Below, in pieces: positions 5,672 through 12,742 of a DNA stretch of 13,380 nucleotides. The stretch is from Ilumatobacteraceae bacterium (GTDB lineage: Bacteria; Actinomycetota; Acidimicrobiia; Acidimicrobiales; Ilumatobacteraceae). The notes under the pieces were generated by a model. That model worked only from the letters and a program-made list of their open reading frames with translations. It ran no database searches and was not told the origin of the DNA. Location of the stretch: contig SKFX01000052.1 in the NCBI GenBank assembly GCA_007117775.1, positions 1-13,380 of the forward strand, read 5' to 3'. The translations under genes were made by a program, and so were the position numbers. Position 1 is the stretch's first letter; each line of letters opens with the position of its first letter.

Positions 5672-8164
5672 ATGAGTTCACGGGGTACCACGTCGCGCTC
5701 GGACGGAGCTCCCAAGCGGGGTGGGTCAAAGCGCGCCTCGAAGACAGCGGCTGAGCCGAGTTCGGGCTCCAAAGCAGCCTCCAGGGCGCGGCGCACGGAT
5801 CGTTCGGAGCCCACCGAGGACCAGACCATCACCGCTGGTCTGGTGGCTCGCCCGGAGTTGATTGCCGTCGTGCTGATCCTGCTCGGGGTCTTCGTCGGTC
5901 TCGCCGTCTACCTGTCGGTGGCGGGCCCTCTCGGCCGTGCGGTGGACACGGCTCTCGGATGGATCGCCGGGCTCGGCAGATTCGGCGTGCCGGTGGTGCT
6001 CGTCGGCACCGGCGTTGCGATCCTCAAGCGCCCGAGTGGGGCCGCGCCGGCGCGTGCCGCGATCGGCTGGGGACTGCTGAGCATTGCGGTGCTCGGCGCC
6101 TTGCATCTGCTGCGTGGACCGTCGGGCTTCGGGTCGTTCGGAGACTATGACTCTGCGGGTGGGGCCATCGGCGCCGTCGTCGCCGAACCGCTGCGTCAGC
6201 TCGTCGCATGGATCGGAGCAACGCTGATCCTGATTGCGGTCGCCGTGGCAGGCCTCGTGCTCGTGACGCGAACGCCGCTGATGGTGCTGATCCGCCGCGC
6301 CGCGAGCACTGTCGCCGATGCTGTTCGACCGATGGGCCGTCTGACGCGCAAGGCGATCGACGACCTGTCCACGTTGAGCAGTGATCGCCAGAGCGCCCCA
6401 TCCCAGCCGGAGGCACCCGTCGGCGAGGTGGCGCTCGACCCGGGTGTGCGGCCGTACGACTTCCATGACGACGGTGACGAGTTCGATCAGACCTCGGATC
6501 GCTCTCGGTCCGAGGCGTCCACGTCATCGCCGAAGCGACGCTCGAAAGCCAAGGCTGCGAAGCCATCGGGTGGCCTGGTCGCTGGCAACGGTGCGTGGTC
6601 ACTACCGGGTCTCAAACTGTTGAGTCGCTCCGGAGCGCAGAATGTCGACCGGTCCAAAGTCGAAGATCGAGGTCGGGTGCTCCAGGAATCACTGGCCCAG
6701 CACGGAGTCGAGACGACGTTGGTCGGCATGACCGTCGGCCCGACCGTGACGCGCTATGAACTCGAGCTCGCCCCCGGGGTCAAGGTGGCTCGGATCACCA
6801 GCCTGCAGCGCGATATCGCCTATGCGATGGCCGCCACCGATGTCCGGATCCTCGCGCCGATCCCGGGCCGTTCCGCGATCGGCGTCGAAGTGCCCAACAG
6901 CGATCGGCAACTGGTCTCGCTCGGTGACCTGATGAACGCACCCGAAGCCGCTGAGGCCACCCGACCACTCGATGTGGCGATCGGCAAGGACATCGCTGGC
7001 CGGGCGGTGTTCTTGGACCTGGCCAGCACTCCGCACCTGCTGATTGCCGGTGCCACCGGTGCGGGCAAGTCGAGTGGTCTCAACTGCATCATCACCTCGC
7101 TGTTGATGCGGACCACACCCGATCAGGTGCGACTGATCCTCGTCGACCCCAAACAGGTCGAGATGGGTCAGTATCAGCGGCTCCCTCACCTGTTGACCCA
7201 GCCGGTCACCGACCCGCGTAAGGCTGCCAATGCCCTCGGTTGGGCGGTCAAGGAGATGGAGCGCCGTTATGGGCTGCTCTCCACAGCGGGGGTCCGTGAT
7301 ATCACGAGCTACAACGAGGCCTGGGACCGAGGCGATCTCGACGGCATCGCCGGCCTCATTCCCGAGCGCGACCCTGCCACCGATCACGCAGCGGGCGATG
7401 GTGGTTCGGACGAGACCGATGAGGCCGCTGCGTCCGAGAGCACACCGGAGCGCTTGGCGTACATCGTGGTGGTGGTCGATGAGCTCAACGACCTCATGAT
7501 GGTGGCAGCGCGCGATGTCGAGGAGTCGATCACCCGAATCGCTCAGAAAGCACGTGCCGTCGGCATCCACCTGATCATTGCGACACAGCGACCATCGGTG
7601 AACGTGATCACCGGGGTCATCAAGGCCAATGTCCCGGCGCGGATGGCCTTCGCGGTCTCCAGTCTGACCGACTCGCGGGTGATCCTCGATCAGCCCGGTG
7701 CCGAGAAACTCGTCGGTCGCGGTGACATGTTGATGATGTTGCCGACCTCCTCGGAGATCCACCGGATCCAGGGTTCGTTCGTATCTGAGGCCGAGGTGCG
7801 CGCCGTGGTGTCGCACTGGCACGATCAGGCACCTGAACCGATTACCAGTGCCGGCCCGGAGACGAGCCGGATCACCGGGAGCGACGATGCGGTGACGGCG
7901 AGCTCCAATGCGGTGCTCGGCGCGGATGACGGCGATGAGGATGCTGCGATGATGCGCCAGGCGATGGAACTCGTCGTGCGCAGCCAACTCGGTTCCACTT
8001 CCATGCTGCAGCGCAAGCTCAAGGTCGGCTTCGCCCGGGCGGGTCGGATCATGGACCTGCTGGAGCAGCGCGGTGTCGTCGGCCCGAGCGAGGGTTCCAA
8101 AGCCCGAGAGGTCCTCATGACCGTCGAGGAATACGAGTTGCTCGCTCAGAGCGGCCAGGTCTGA
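5672..8164 (+). CDS. ftsK: DNA translocase FtsK/SpoIIIE
   Basis: FtsK is a septal, membrane-anchored ATPase that pumps chromosomal DNA during division. From ATG 5672 the protein has 830 residues. A basic Ser-rich leader covers 1-58, with four membrane segments at about 62-84, 100-118, 129-147 and 178-199. A charged linker runs to about 310, the motor domain covers 311-720, and the winged-helix gamma domain runs from about 757 to the end, ending in EEYELLAQSG. Walker A is GATGAGKS at 460-467 (K466). Walker B is IVVVVDEL at 598-605. TQRPSVNVITGVIKANVPARMAF and SSLTDSRVILDQPGAEKL are typical motor motifs. An acidic low-complexity insert lies at about 563-595, and Walker B is followed by N606 where Ala is usual (DELAD). 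The frame is open further upstream (to 5438), but that stretch lies inside the lipoprotein gene and encodes no FtsK sequence. Confidence 0.95.
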   Translation: MSSRGTTSRSDGAPKRGGSKRASKTAAEPSSGSKAASRARRTDRSEPTEDQTITAGLVARPELIAVVLILLGVFVGLAVYLSVAGPLGRAVDTALGWIAGLGRFGVPVVLVGTGVAILKRPSGAAPARAAIGWGLLSIAVLGALHLLRGPSGFGSFGDYDSAGGAIGAVVAEPLRQLVAWIGATLILIAVAVAGLVLVTRTPLMVLIRRAASTVADAVRPMGRLTRKAIDDLSTLSSDRQSAPSQPEAPVGEVALDPGVRPYDFHDDGDEFDQTSDRSRSEASTSSPKRRSKAKAAKPSGGLVAGNGAWSLPGLKLLSRSGAQNVDRSKVEDRGRVLQESLAQHGVETTLVGMTVGPTVTRYELELAPGVKVARITSLQRDIAYAMAATDVRILAPIPGRSAIGVEVPNSDRQLVSLGDLMNAPEAAEATRPLDVAIGKDIAGRAVFLDLASTPHLLIAGATGAGKSSGLNCIITSLLMRTTPDQVRLILVDPKQVEMGQYQRLPHLLTQPVTDPRKAANALGWAVKEMERRYGLLSTAGVRDITSYNEAWDRGDLDGIAGLIPERDPATDHAAGDGGSDETDEAAASESTPERLAYIVVVVDELNDLMMVAARDVEESITRIAQKARAVGIHLIIATQRPSVNVITGVIKANVPARMAFAVSSLTDSRVILDQPGAEKLVGRGDMLMMLPTSSEIHRIQGSFVSEAEVRAVVSHWHDQAPEPITSAGPETSRITGSDDAVTASSNAVLGADDGDEDAAMMRQAMELVVRSQLGSTSMLQRKLKVGFARAGRIMDLLEQRGVVGPSEGSKAREVLMTVEEYELLAQSGQV

Positions 8165-8215
8165 TCCGGCCGGTCCGGTCCCGTTTGCCCGTCAGAGCCC
8201 GTTGGGCGCGTCGAC

Positions 8216-8221
8216 TACGGT
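8216..8221 (+). promoter_or_regulatory. Possible -10 box before the SMP-30-like gene
   Basis: TACGGT ends 7 nt before ATG 8229, within a second copy of the 9-mer TACGGTGGA found before ftsK. If used as a -10 box, transcription would begin at or next to the start codon, giving a leaderless mRNA. GGAG at 8222-8225 could instead serve as a ribosome-binding site, although its 3-nt spacing is short. No clear -35 box is seen. Confidence 0.3.
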
Positions 8222-8228
8222 GGAGCCG

Positions 8229-9167
8229 ATGAGCGCGTTCAGCGATCTGCAGATCACCGAGGTGGCCTCGGGCTTGTCGTTTCCCGAAGGCCCGATTGCA
8301 ATGTCCGATGGCACGGTCATCGTTGTCGAGATGTTCGGCCCGAGGCTGAGTCGGATCCATCGCGATGGCACGGTTGAGACCATCGCCGAGATTCCCGGCG
8401 GGCCCAACGGCGCGGCCGTCGGCCCTGACGGTGCCATCTACGTCTGCAATAACGGTGGCGCATTCACGCCGGTGGATCTCGGCGGAATGCTCCTGCCCGG
8501 GCCGTTTGACCCAGATCGCTATCTCGGCGGTCGGATCCAGCGCGTCGATCCCACCACTGGCGAGGTGACCGACCTGTACGCCGAATGCGATGGACGTCCA
8601 CTGCGCGCTCCAAACGACATCGTCATGGATGGTCATGGCGGATTCTGGTTCACCGACCACGGTCTGCGGGATCTCACGCGCCGCACGAGCGATCTCACCG
8701 GGATCTACTACGCCCGCGTTGACGGTTCAGCGATCACCGAGGTGGTGTTTCCCACCGAGGCGCCCAACGGAATCGGGCTGTCGCCTGATGGCCAGATGCT
8801 CTACTGGGCCGAGACACACACCGGCCGTGTGTTCCAGCGTCGGCTCGCTGATGTCGGCGAACTCGAGCCAGCGGCGCCACTCGACACCAGCGTGGTGCTG
8901 TTCGGCTTGCCCGGGATGCAATTGCTCGACTCCTTGGCCGTCGACGCCGCGGGCAATGTCTGTGTTGCAACACTGGTGAATGGCGGGATCACCATCATCT
9001 CGCCCGACGGCTCCCGGGTCGACCATGTGGCCACCGATGATCTCATCACGACCAATATCTGTTTCGGTGACGAGGATCTGCGCACGGCGTTCGTCACGCT
9101 GTCGTCGACGGGACGTCTCGTGTCGATGCAATGGCCCGGCCCGGGTCTTCGCCTCGCGCATCAGTGA
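8229..9167 (+). CDS. SMP-30/gluconolactonase/LRE-like beta-propeller protein
   Basis: The 312-residue product has the six-bladed propeller features of the SMP-30/gluconolactonase family, which are divalent-metal lactonases acting on sugar or related lactones. Likely metal and substrate residues are E20 (SFPEGP), N129 (RAPNDIVMD), N180 (EAPNGIGLSPDG) and D234 (LLDSLAVDAAG). Blade motifs such as GPDGAIYV, DGHGGFWFTD, SPDGQMLYW and DAAGNVCVAT recur. ATG 8229 is chosen. A TTG at 8202 would add nine unconserved-looking residues and lies upstream of the probable -10/ribosome-binding element. No signal peptide is visible, so it is probably cytoplasmic. It separates ftsK from rimO, which are usually closer neighbours in this cluster, so it may be a lineage-specific insertion. 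The substrate is unknown. Confidence 0.85.
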   Translation: MSAFSDLQITEVASGLSFPEGPIAMSDGTVIVVEMFGPRLSRIHRDGTVETIAEIPGGPNGAAVGPDGAIYVCNNGGAFTPVDLGGMLLPGPFDPDRYLGGRIQRVDPTTGEVTDLYAECDGRPLRAPNDIVMDGHGGFWFTDHGLRDLTRRTSDLTGIYYARVDGSAITEVVFPTEAPNGIGLSPDGQMLYWAETHTGRVFQRRLADVGELEPAAPLDTSVVLFGLPGMQLLDSLAVDAAGNVCVATLVNGGITIISPDGSRVDHVATDDLITTNICFGDEDLRTAFVTLSSTGRLVSMQWPGPGLRLAHQ

Positions 9168-9191
9168 CGCCCGGCTGGCGACCGCTAGATT
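9164..9191 (+). promoter_or_regulatory. Probable rimO promoter, leaderless type
   Basis: TAGATT at 9186-9191 is a good actinobacterial -10 box. GTGACG at 9164-9169, 16 bp upstream, resembles a -35 TTGACR box. The -10 ends only 6 nt before the rimO GTG at 9198, so the expected start of transcription is at the start codon. There is no Shine-Dalgarno sequence in the 30-bp gap, which agrees with leaderless translation. Confidence 0.5.
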
Positions 9192-9197
9192 CATCTC

Positions 9198-10484
9198 GTG
9201 TCCAGCCGTCGGAGTTTCCATGTTGAGACCCTGGGGTGCCCGAAGAACCAAGTCGACTCAGACAAGCTCATCGGCACACTGCTGGCTGATGGTATGGAAC
9301 CAGCGGGCTCGCCAGAGGGTGCCGATCTCATCGTGGTGAACACGTGCGCGTTCATCGATGAGGCTCGCAAGGAGAGCATCGACACGATCATCGAACTCGA
9401 GCAACTCCGCCAAGATGGTGCCGAGTTGGTGGTCACCGGTTGTCTGGCCGAACGCTATGGCGATGAGCTGGCTGAAGCACTGCCCGAGGTGGACCACGTC
9501 GCCGGCTTCGGTGTGCCGGTCACCCTGACGCGGTCGCGACCCACGGTGCCGAGTCTGGACCTGCTCAATCTCGCTCGCCCGGCATCTGAACTGCCTTGGG
9601 CTTATGTCAAGATCGCCGAGGGGTGTGACCGCGCCTGTGGATTCTGCGCGATCCCGTCGTTCCGGGGGCCCCAGCGGAGCCGTTCGGTGGAGTCGATCCT
9701 CGACGAGGTGCGCAACCTCGAGATCCGCGAGGCCGTGCTGGTCGCCCAGGATCTCGCTGCCTTTGGGCGCGATCGCCCAGACGACCTCGGAGCGGGAGCG
9801 ATCGTGGATCTGGTCGAACGCGTGGCGCGGATCGTTGATCGAGTCCGGTTGCTGTACCTGTATCCGAGTGACCTCGGCGAGCGACTGATCGATGCGATCT
9901 GCGCGACTGGGGTGCCCTATTTCGATCTGTCGTTGCAGCATGTCTCGCCGCCGCTGATGCGTCGGATGCGGCGATGGGGCAACGCTGAGCGGTTCTTGGA
10001 CCGGATCGCAGCGATCCGTGCCCGGGAACCAGATGCAGCGTTCCGAAGCAACTTCATCATCGGCTACCCCGGCGAGACCGAACAGGACCACGATGCACTG
10101 CTCGGCTTCATCGAAGACGCTCAGCTCGATTGGTGCGGGTTCTTCGGCTACAGCGAAGAGGCGGGGACCTATGCCGCCGATCTCGACAACAAGGTCCCTG
10201 CGCCGTTGGTCGCCGAACGTCTGGCCGAAGTCCGCGCCCTCCAAGATGAGATCACCGCAGCACGTCGCGATGACCTGATCGGGGCTGAGGTGGAGGTGCT
10301 CGTCGACTCTCCCGGAATCGGCCGCAGCCATCGTGAAGCCCCCGAGATCGATGGTGTCATCCACGTTCCGGTCGACGTGCGGCCGGCCTCGATCGTGTCG
10401 GTGACGATCATCGACGCGCTCGGACCCGATCTTGTCGCGCAGGGCGCGGACCCCGACAGCGCGCAGGCCGACGATGCCGGTTGA
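9198..10484 (+). CDS. rimO: Ribosomal protein S12 methylthiotransferase
   Basis: RimO is a radical-SAM enzyme that methylthiolates the conserved aspartate of ribosomal protein S12 using two 4Fe-4S clusters. The 428-residue product carries all three methylthiotransferase parts. The N-terminal UPF0004 domain has cluster cysteines C14 (TLGCPKNQVDS), C50 (NTCAFIDEA) and C82 (VTGCLAER). The radical-SAM domain has C143, C147 and C150 (GCDRACGFCAIPSFRG). The C-terminal TRAM-like domain (about 365-420) includes GRSHREAPEIDGVIHV. TLGCPKN and the AIPSFRG variant are RimO-like rather than MiaB-like. GTG 9198 gives the expected short N-terminus, and no other start would keep C14. It begins a tight group with pgsA and cinA and has its own likely promoter just upstream. 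Confidence 0.95.
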   Translation: MSSRRSFHVETLGCPKNQVDSDKLIGTLLADGMEPAGSPEGADLIVVNTCAFIDEARKESIDTIIELEQLRQDGAELVVTGCLAERYGDELAEALPEVDHVAGFGVPVTLTRSRPTVPSLDLLNLARPASELPWAYVKIAEGCDRACGFCAIPSFRGPQRSRSVESILDEVRNLEIREAVLVAQDLAAFGRDRPDDLGAGAIVDLVERVARIVDRVRLLYLYPSDLGERLIDAICATGVPYFDLSLQHVSPPLMRRMRRWGNAERFLDRIAAIRAREPDAAFRSNFIIGYPGETEQDHDALLGFIEDAQLDWCGFFGYSEEAGTYAADLDNKVPAPLVAERLAEVRALQDEITAARRDDLIGAEVEVLVDSPGIGRSHREAPEIDGVIHVPVDVRPASIVSVTIIDALGPDLVAQGADPDSAQADDAG

Positions 10485-11043
10485 TCCCAACTCGCTCGCA
10501 ACATGGGCCAATGCGATCACCGTCGGTCGACTGCTGCTGTCGCCGATCATGTTCTTGTTGATCCCCGCAGACTCAGCGGGGAGTTGGGTGGCACTGGGGT
10601 TCTGGGTGCTGTTGAGTTTCAGCGACGGGGTTGACGGCTGGTTGGCGCGCCGTCATGGGACGACGAACTCGGGAGCGTTCCTCGATCCTCTGGCCGACAA
10701 GGTCCTCATCCTGGGAGCGATGTTCACGTTGGTGGGCCGGGGGATGTTCGGTGTGGTTCCTGTCGTGATCATCGCGGCACGCGAATTCGCCATCAGCATC
10801 TACCGATCGATTGCGGGGACGCGAGGGGTGAGCGTGCCGGCCACGCAACTCGCCAAAGCCAAGACGCTGGTCCAGCAGTTGGCCGTGGGATTCGCGCTCT
10901 TGCCGCTCACCGCCATCGATGCGGCCTGGGTCTGGCAGGCATTGCTGTGGGCGGCGGTGGCCCTGTCTCTGATCAGCGGCTGGCAGTATCTGGTGCGTGC
11001 TCGACAGCGGGCCGCACCGGTGGAGGTGGGCGATGCGTTGTGA
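10474..11043 (+). CDS. pgsA: CDP-diacylglycerol-glycerol-3-phosphate 3-phosphatidyltransferase-like (PgsA family)
   Basis: PgsA transfers phosphatidate from CDP-diacylglycerol to glycerol 3-phosphate, the step before phosphatidylglycerol and cardiolipin. The 189-residue membrane protein has hydrophobic segments at about 16-33, 36-50, 75-88, 93-110, 135-150 and 155-170. The CDP-alcohol phosphotransferase motif is D51, D54-G55, A58-R59, G67, D71 and D75. Only seven residues separate the AR and the G, where eight is the spacing I know from most members. REFAISIYRSIA near 103 and PATQLAKAKT near 122 fit PgsA rather than PssA. ATG 10474 overlaps the rimO stop by 11 nt (ATGCCGGTTGA). A frame extension to TTG 10432 would overlap rimO by over 50 nt without gaining recognisable sequence. 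Family is certain; substrate is likely but not proven. Confidence 0.87.
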   Translation: MPVDPNSLATWANAITVGRLLLSPIMFLLIPADSAGSWVALGFWVLLSFSDGVDGWLARRHGTTNSGAFLDPLADKVLILGAMFTLVGRGMFGVVPVVIIAAREFAISIYRSIAGTRGVSVPATQLAKAKTLVQQLAVGFALLPLTAIDAAWVWQALLWAAVALSLISGWQYLVRARQRAAPVEVGDAL

Positions 11044-12292
11044 TGTTCTCGCGGTCGGGACCGAGTTGCTGCTCGGTCAGATCATCGATTCCAACTCCGC
11101 ATGGCTCGGCGAACAGCTCGCAGCGCGCGGTATCGATTCGCTGTTGCAGGTCAAGGTGGGGGATAACACCGCGCGGATCGCGGCCGAGATCGAGCGGCTC
11201 CTGCGCAGCGCTGATGCGCTCATCATCTGCGGTGGTCTTGGACCGACGCATGATGATGTGACCCGCGAGGCGATTGCGGCGGTGATGGGCGTCGAATTGC
11301 GCGTCGATGATGAGGTTGCAGATCGCATCCTCGAGATGTTCGCCTCCCGTGGCCGACGGATGCCCCAGAACAATCTGCGCCAGGCCCAGGTGCCCGTCGG
11401 TGCTCAGATCATCGCACAGCGCCGGGGGACGGCACCGGGGCTGATCTGTCCAGTGGAGGTCGACGGGGTGTCCAAGGTGGTGTTCGCTGTTCCCGGTGTA
11501 CCCCATGAGCTTCACGAGATGTGCGAACGGGCGGTGTTCCCCGCCCTGGCGGAGCGATCCGGCGACCCAGCTGTCATCGTCAGTCGGGTATTGCGGACCT
11601 GGGGTGAGAGCGAGAGCGGTCTGAGCGAGCGCCTCGCTGGGGTGATCGCGGATCTCGACGAGGTCGGCAACCCGACACTCGCCTTCTTGGCCAGTGGCTG
11701 GGAGGGGCTCAAGGTCCGCCTCACCGCCAAAGGGGCTGATACCGAGGCGGCAATGGGTCTGCTCGAGGAGTACGAGGAGCGGATCCGGTTCGAACTCGGT
11801 GATCTGGTCTTCGGTGTCGACGACGAGACGATGGAGTCGGTGGTGTTGGATCTGTGTCGGCGCAGTGGATTCACCCTTGGGGCTGCGGAGTCGGTGACAG
11901 GAGGACTGTTGAGCGGCCGCCTCACAGCGGTCCCCGGCGCCAGTGACGTCTTCGTCGGTTCCGTGGTCTCCTATGCCACCGAGGCCAAACGATCGGTCCT
12001 GTCGGTGGAATCTGATCTGGTGGTGTCAGAACATGCCGCGGCAGAGATGGCCGAAGGTGCGCGGCGGGTCCTCAACAGCGATCTCGCCGTGGCCCTCACC
12101 GGAGTGGCCGGACCCGATGAACAAGATGGAATGCCGGTGGGAACCCTGTGCGTCGCCGTTTCGGGGCCGGATGGTCTTGAGACAGTCGTTCGAACCCTGC
12201 GAATGCCCGGCCAACGCGAACCGATGCGTCAGATGTCGGTGATCACCGCTCTCGATATCGTCCGGCGCCGGCTCGAGTCGATCGGTGACTGA
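11033..12292 (+). CDS. cinA: CinA-like protein with nicotinamide-nucleotide amidohydrolase domain
   Basis: The 419-residue product has the two-domain CinA layout. The N-terminal MoaB/MogA-like (COG1058) domain begins CDVLAVGTELLLGQIIDSNSAWL and includes GGLGPTHDDVTRE at 67-79. The C-terminal PncC-like domain starts near 280 with AAESVTGG (E286 to G291), then GSVVSYATEAKR and GVAGPDEQDGMPVGT. Known CinA proteins hydrolyse ADP-ribose (N domain) and deamidate NMN (C domain) in pyridine-nucleotide salvage. Some are linked to competence or recA, but no recA is visible here. ATG 11033 overlaps the pgsA stop by 11 nt (ATGCGTTGTGA), with GGAGG at 11022-11026 as ribosome-binding site. A TTG start at 10997 is therefore unnecessary. 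It is the last gene of the rimO-pgsA-cinA group. Confidence 0.94.
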   Translation: MRCDVLAVGTELLLGQIIDSNSAWLGEQLAARGIDSLLQVKVGDNTARIAAEIERLLRSADALIICGGLGPTHDDVTREAIAAVMGVELRVDDEVADRILEMFASRGRRMPQNNLRQAQVPVGAQIIAQRRGTAPGLICPVEVDGVSKVVFAVPGVPHELHEMCERAVFPALAERSGDPAVIVSRVLRTWGESESGLSERLAGVIADLDEVGNPTLAFLASGWEGLKVRLTAKGADTEAAMGLLEEYEERIRFELGDLVFGVDDETMESVVLDLCRRSGFTLGAAESVTGGLLSGRLTAVPGASDVFVGSVVSYATEAKRSVLSVESDLVVSEHAAAEMAEGARRVLNSDLAVALTGVAGPDEQDGMPVGTLCVAVSGPDGLETVVRTLRMPGQREPMRQMSVITALDIVRRRLESIGD

Positions 12293-12299
12293 TCCCCGC

Positions 12300-12340
12300 A
12301 GATGAAGTGAGCCAGATGAAGTGAGCCAGATGAGGCGGCC
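12300..12340 (+). repeat. 14-bp tandem repeat after cinA
   Basis: AGATGAAGTGAGCC occurs twice back to back (12300-12313 and 12314-12327), followed by a diverged partial third copy, AGATGAGGCGGCC (12328-12340). It begins 8 nt after the cinA stop. Each perfect unit contains ATGAAGTGA, a start codon, one Lys codon and a stop. The remainder of the 151-bp gap up to the tRNA holds a possible tRNA promoter and no convincing Rho-independent terminator. Confidence 0.85.
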
Positions 12341-12400
12341 GGGATGATTCGCTGGGTCTGATCGCTCCAGGTTCCCCACCGGTGATCACTCGGGTTGGCC

Positions 12401-12406
12401 TAGGCT
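12401..12406 (+). promoter_or_regulatory. Possible -10 box of the tRNA-Arg gene
   Basis: TAGGCT fits TANNNT and lies 38 nt before the mature tRNA 5' end, a usual distance for a short tRNA leader. An 8-bp perfect palindrome GTGATCAC sits at 12382-12389, about where a -35 box would lie; no standard -35 hexamer is visible. Confidence 0.4.
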
Positions 12407-12443
12407 GTTGCAGCGGTGTTCAGGGTTCGCCGGACGCCGGTCA

Positions 12444-12517
12444 GCCCCCGTAGCTCAGCTGGATAGAGCATCGGACTTCTAATCCGTTGGCCACAGGTTC
12501 GAATCCTGTCGGGGGCG
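12444..12517 (+). tRNA. tRNA-Arg (anticodon TCT)
   Basis: The 74-nt sequence folds into a standard cloverleaf. The acceptor stem is GCCCCCG (12444-12450) with CGGGGGC (12510-12516). The D stem is GCTC/GAGC. The anticodon stem is TCGGA with TCCGT, four pairs plus a T-T mismatch at 27-43. The loop is CTTCTAA with anticodon TCT at 12478-12480. The variable loop has five nucleotides, and the T arm is ACAGG-TTCGAAT-CCTGT. G12517 is the discriminator base. CCA is not encoded (CTC follows), so it must be added after transcription. It reads AGA, a rare codon in high-GC genomes. Confidence 0.96.
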
Positions 12518-12742
12518 CTCACCACGTGGGTGGCATTGGCTGATGCTCGACAGGGGTGTTCACCAGATGATGTCATCGCTGAGCCCGAGCGCTGTCGCTG
12601 AGCGAGGATTCCTGCCTGTGGTCGGCATGATCCACCGACACGCGACGGGCGCACGGTGCGGCGGGGCGCGGGTTCGGAGTCTGATCCGCTAACCTTTGAT
12701 GGCTGTGTCAGCAAATGCTGGCCGCACAGATCTGAGGTCGGG
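12518..12742 (+). other. 225-bp intergenic region between tRNA-Arg and carD
   Basis: No gene is supported on either strand. It holds a weak five-pair hairpin right after the tRNA (around 12519-12533, without a T tract), a copy of GGTGTTCA at 12555-12562 that also occurs before the tRNA, the carD -10 candidate, and the carD ribosome-binding site. A 15-codon upstream frame (ATG 12699 to TGA 12746) overlaps the carD start and is treated as a finding. Confidence 0.6.
12690..12695 (+). promoter_or_regulatory. Possible -10 box of carD
   Basis: TAACCT fits TANNNT and would start transcription near 12702, leaving a leader of about 40 nt before the TTG start. The region just upstream has no clear TTGACA-like -35; TTCGGA at 12673-12678 is too close. 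The call rests on the -10 match and its position. Confidence 0.35.

Noticed and set aside
4546..5832. Long - strand frame (428 codons) opposite rnj, the lipoprotein gene and the ftsK start
   Set aside because: It crosses three genes supported on the + strand and shows no protein features.
6689..7987. Long - strand frame (432 codons) opposite ftsK
   Set aside because: It lies wholly within a conserved gene, and its product is rich in His, Arg and Asp with no domain, as expected from the complement of high-GC coding DNA.
9258..10550. Long - strand frame (430 codons) opposite rimO
   Set aside because: A shadow of rimO; biased composition and no recognisable motif.
12519..12533. Hairpin after the tRNA as an intrinsic terminator
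   Set aside because: The stem has only four or five pairs, including a G-U, and there is no T tract.
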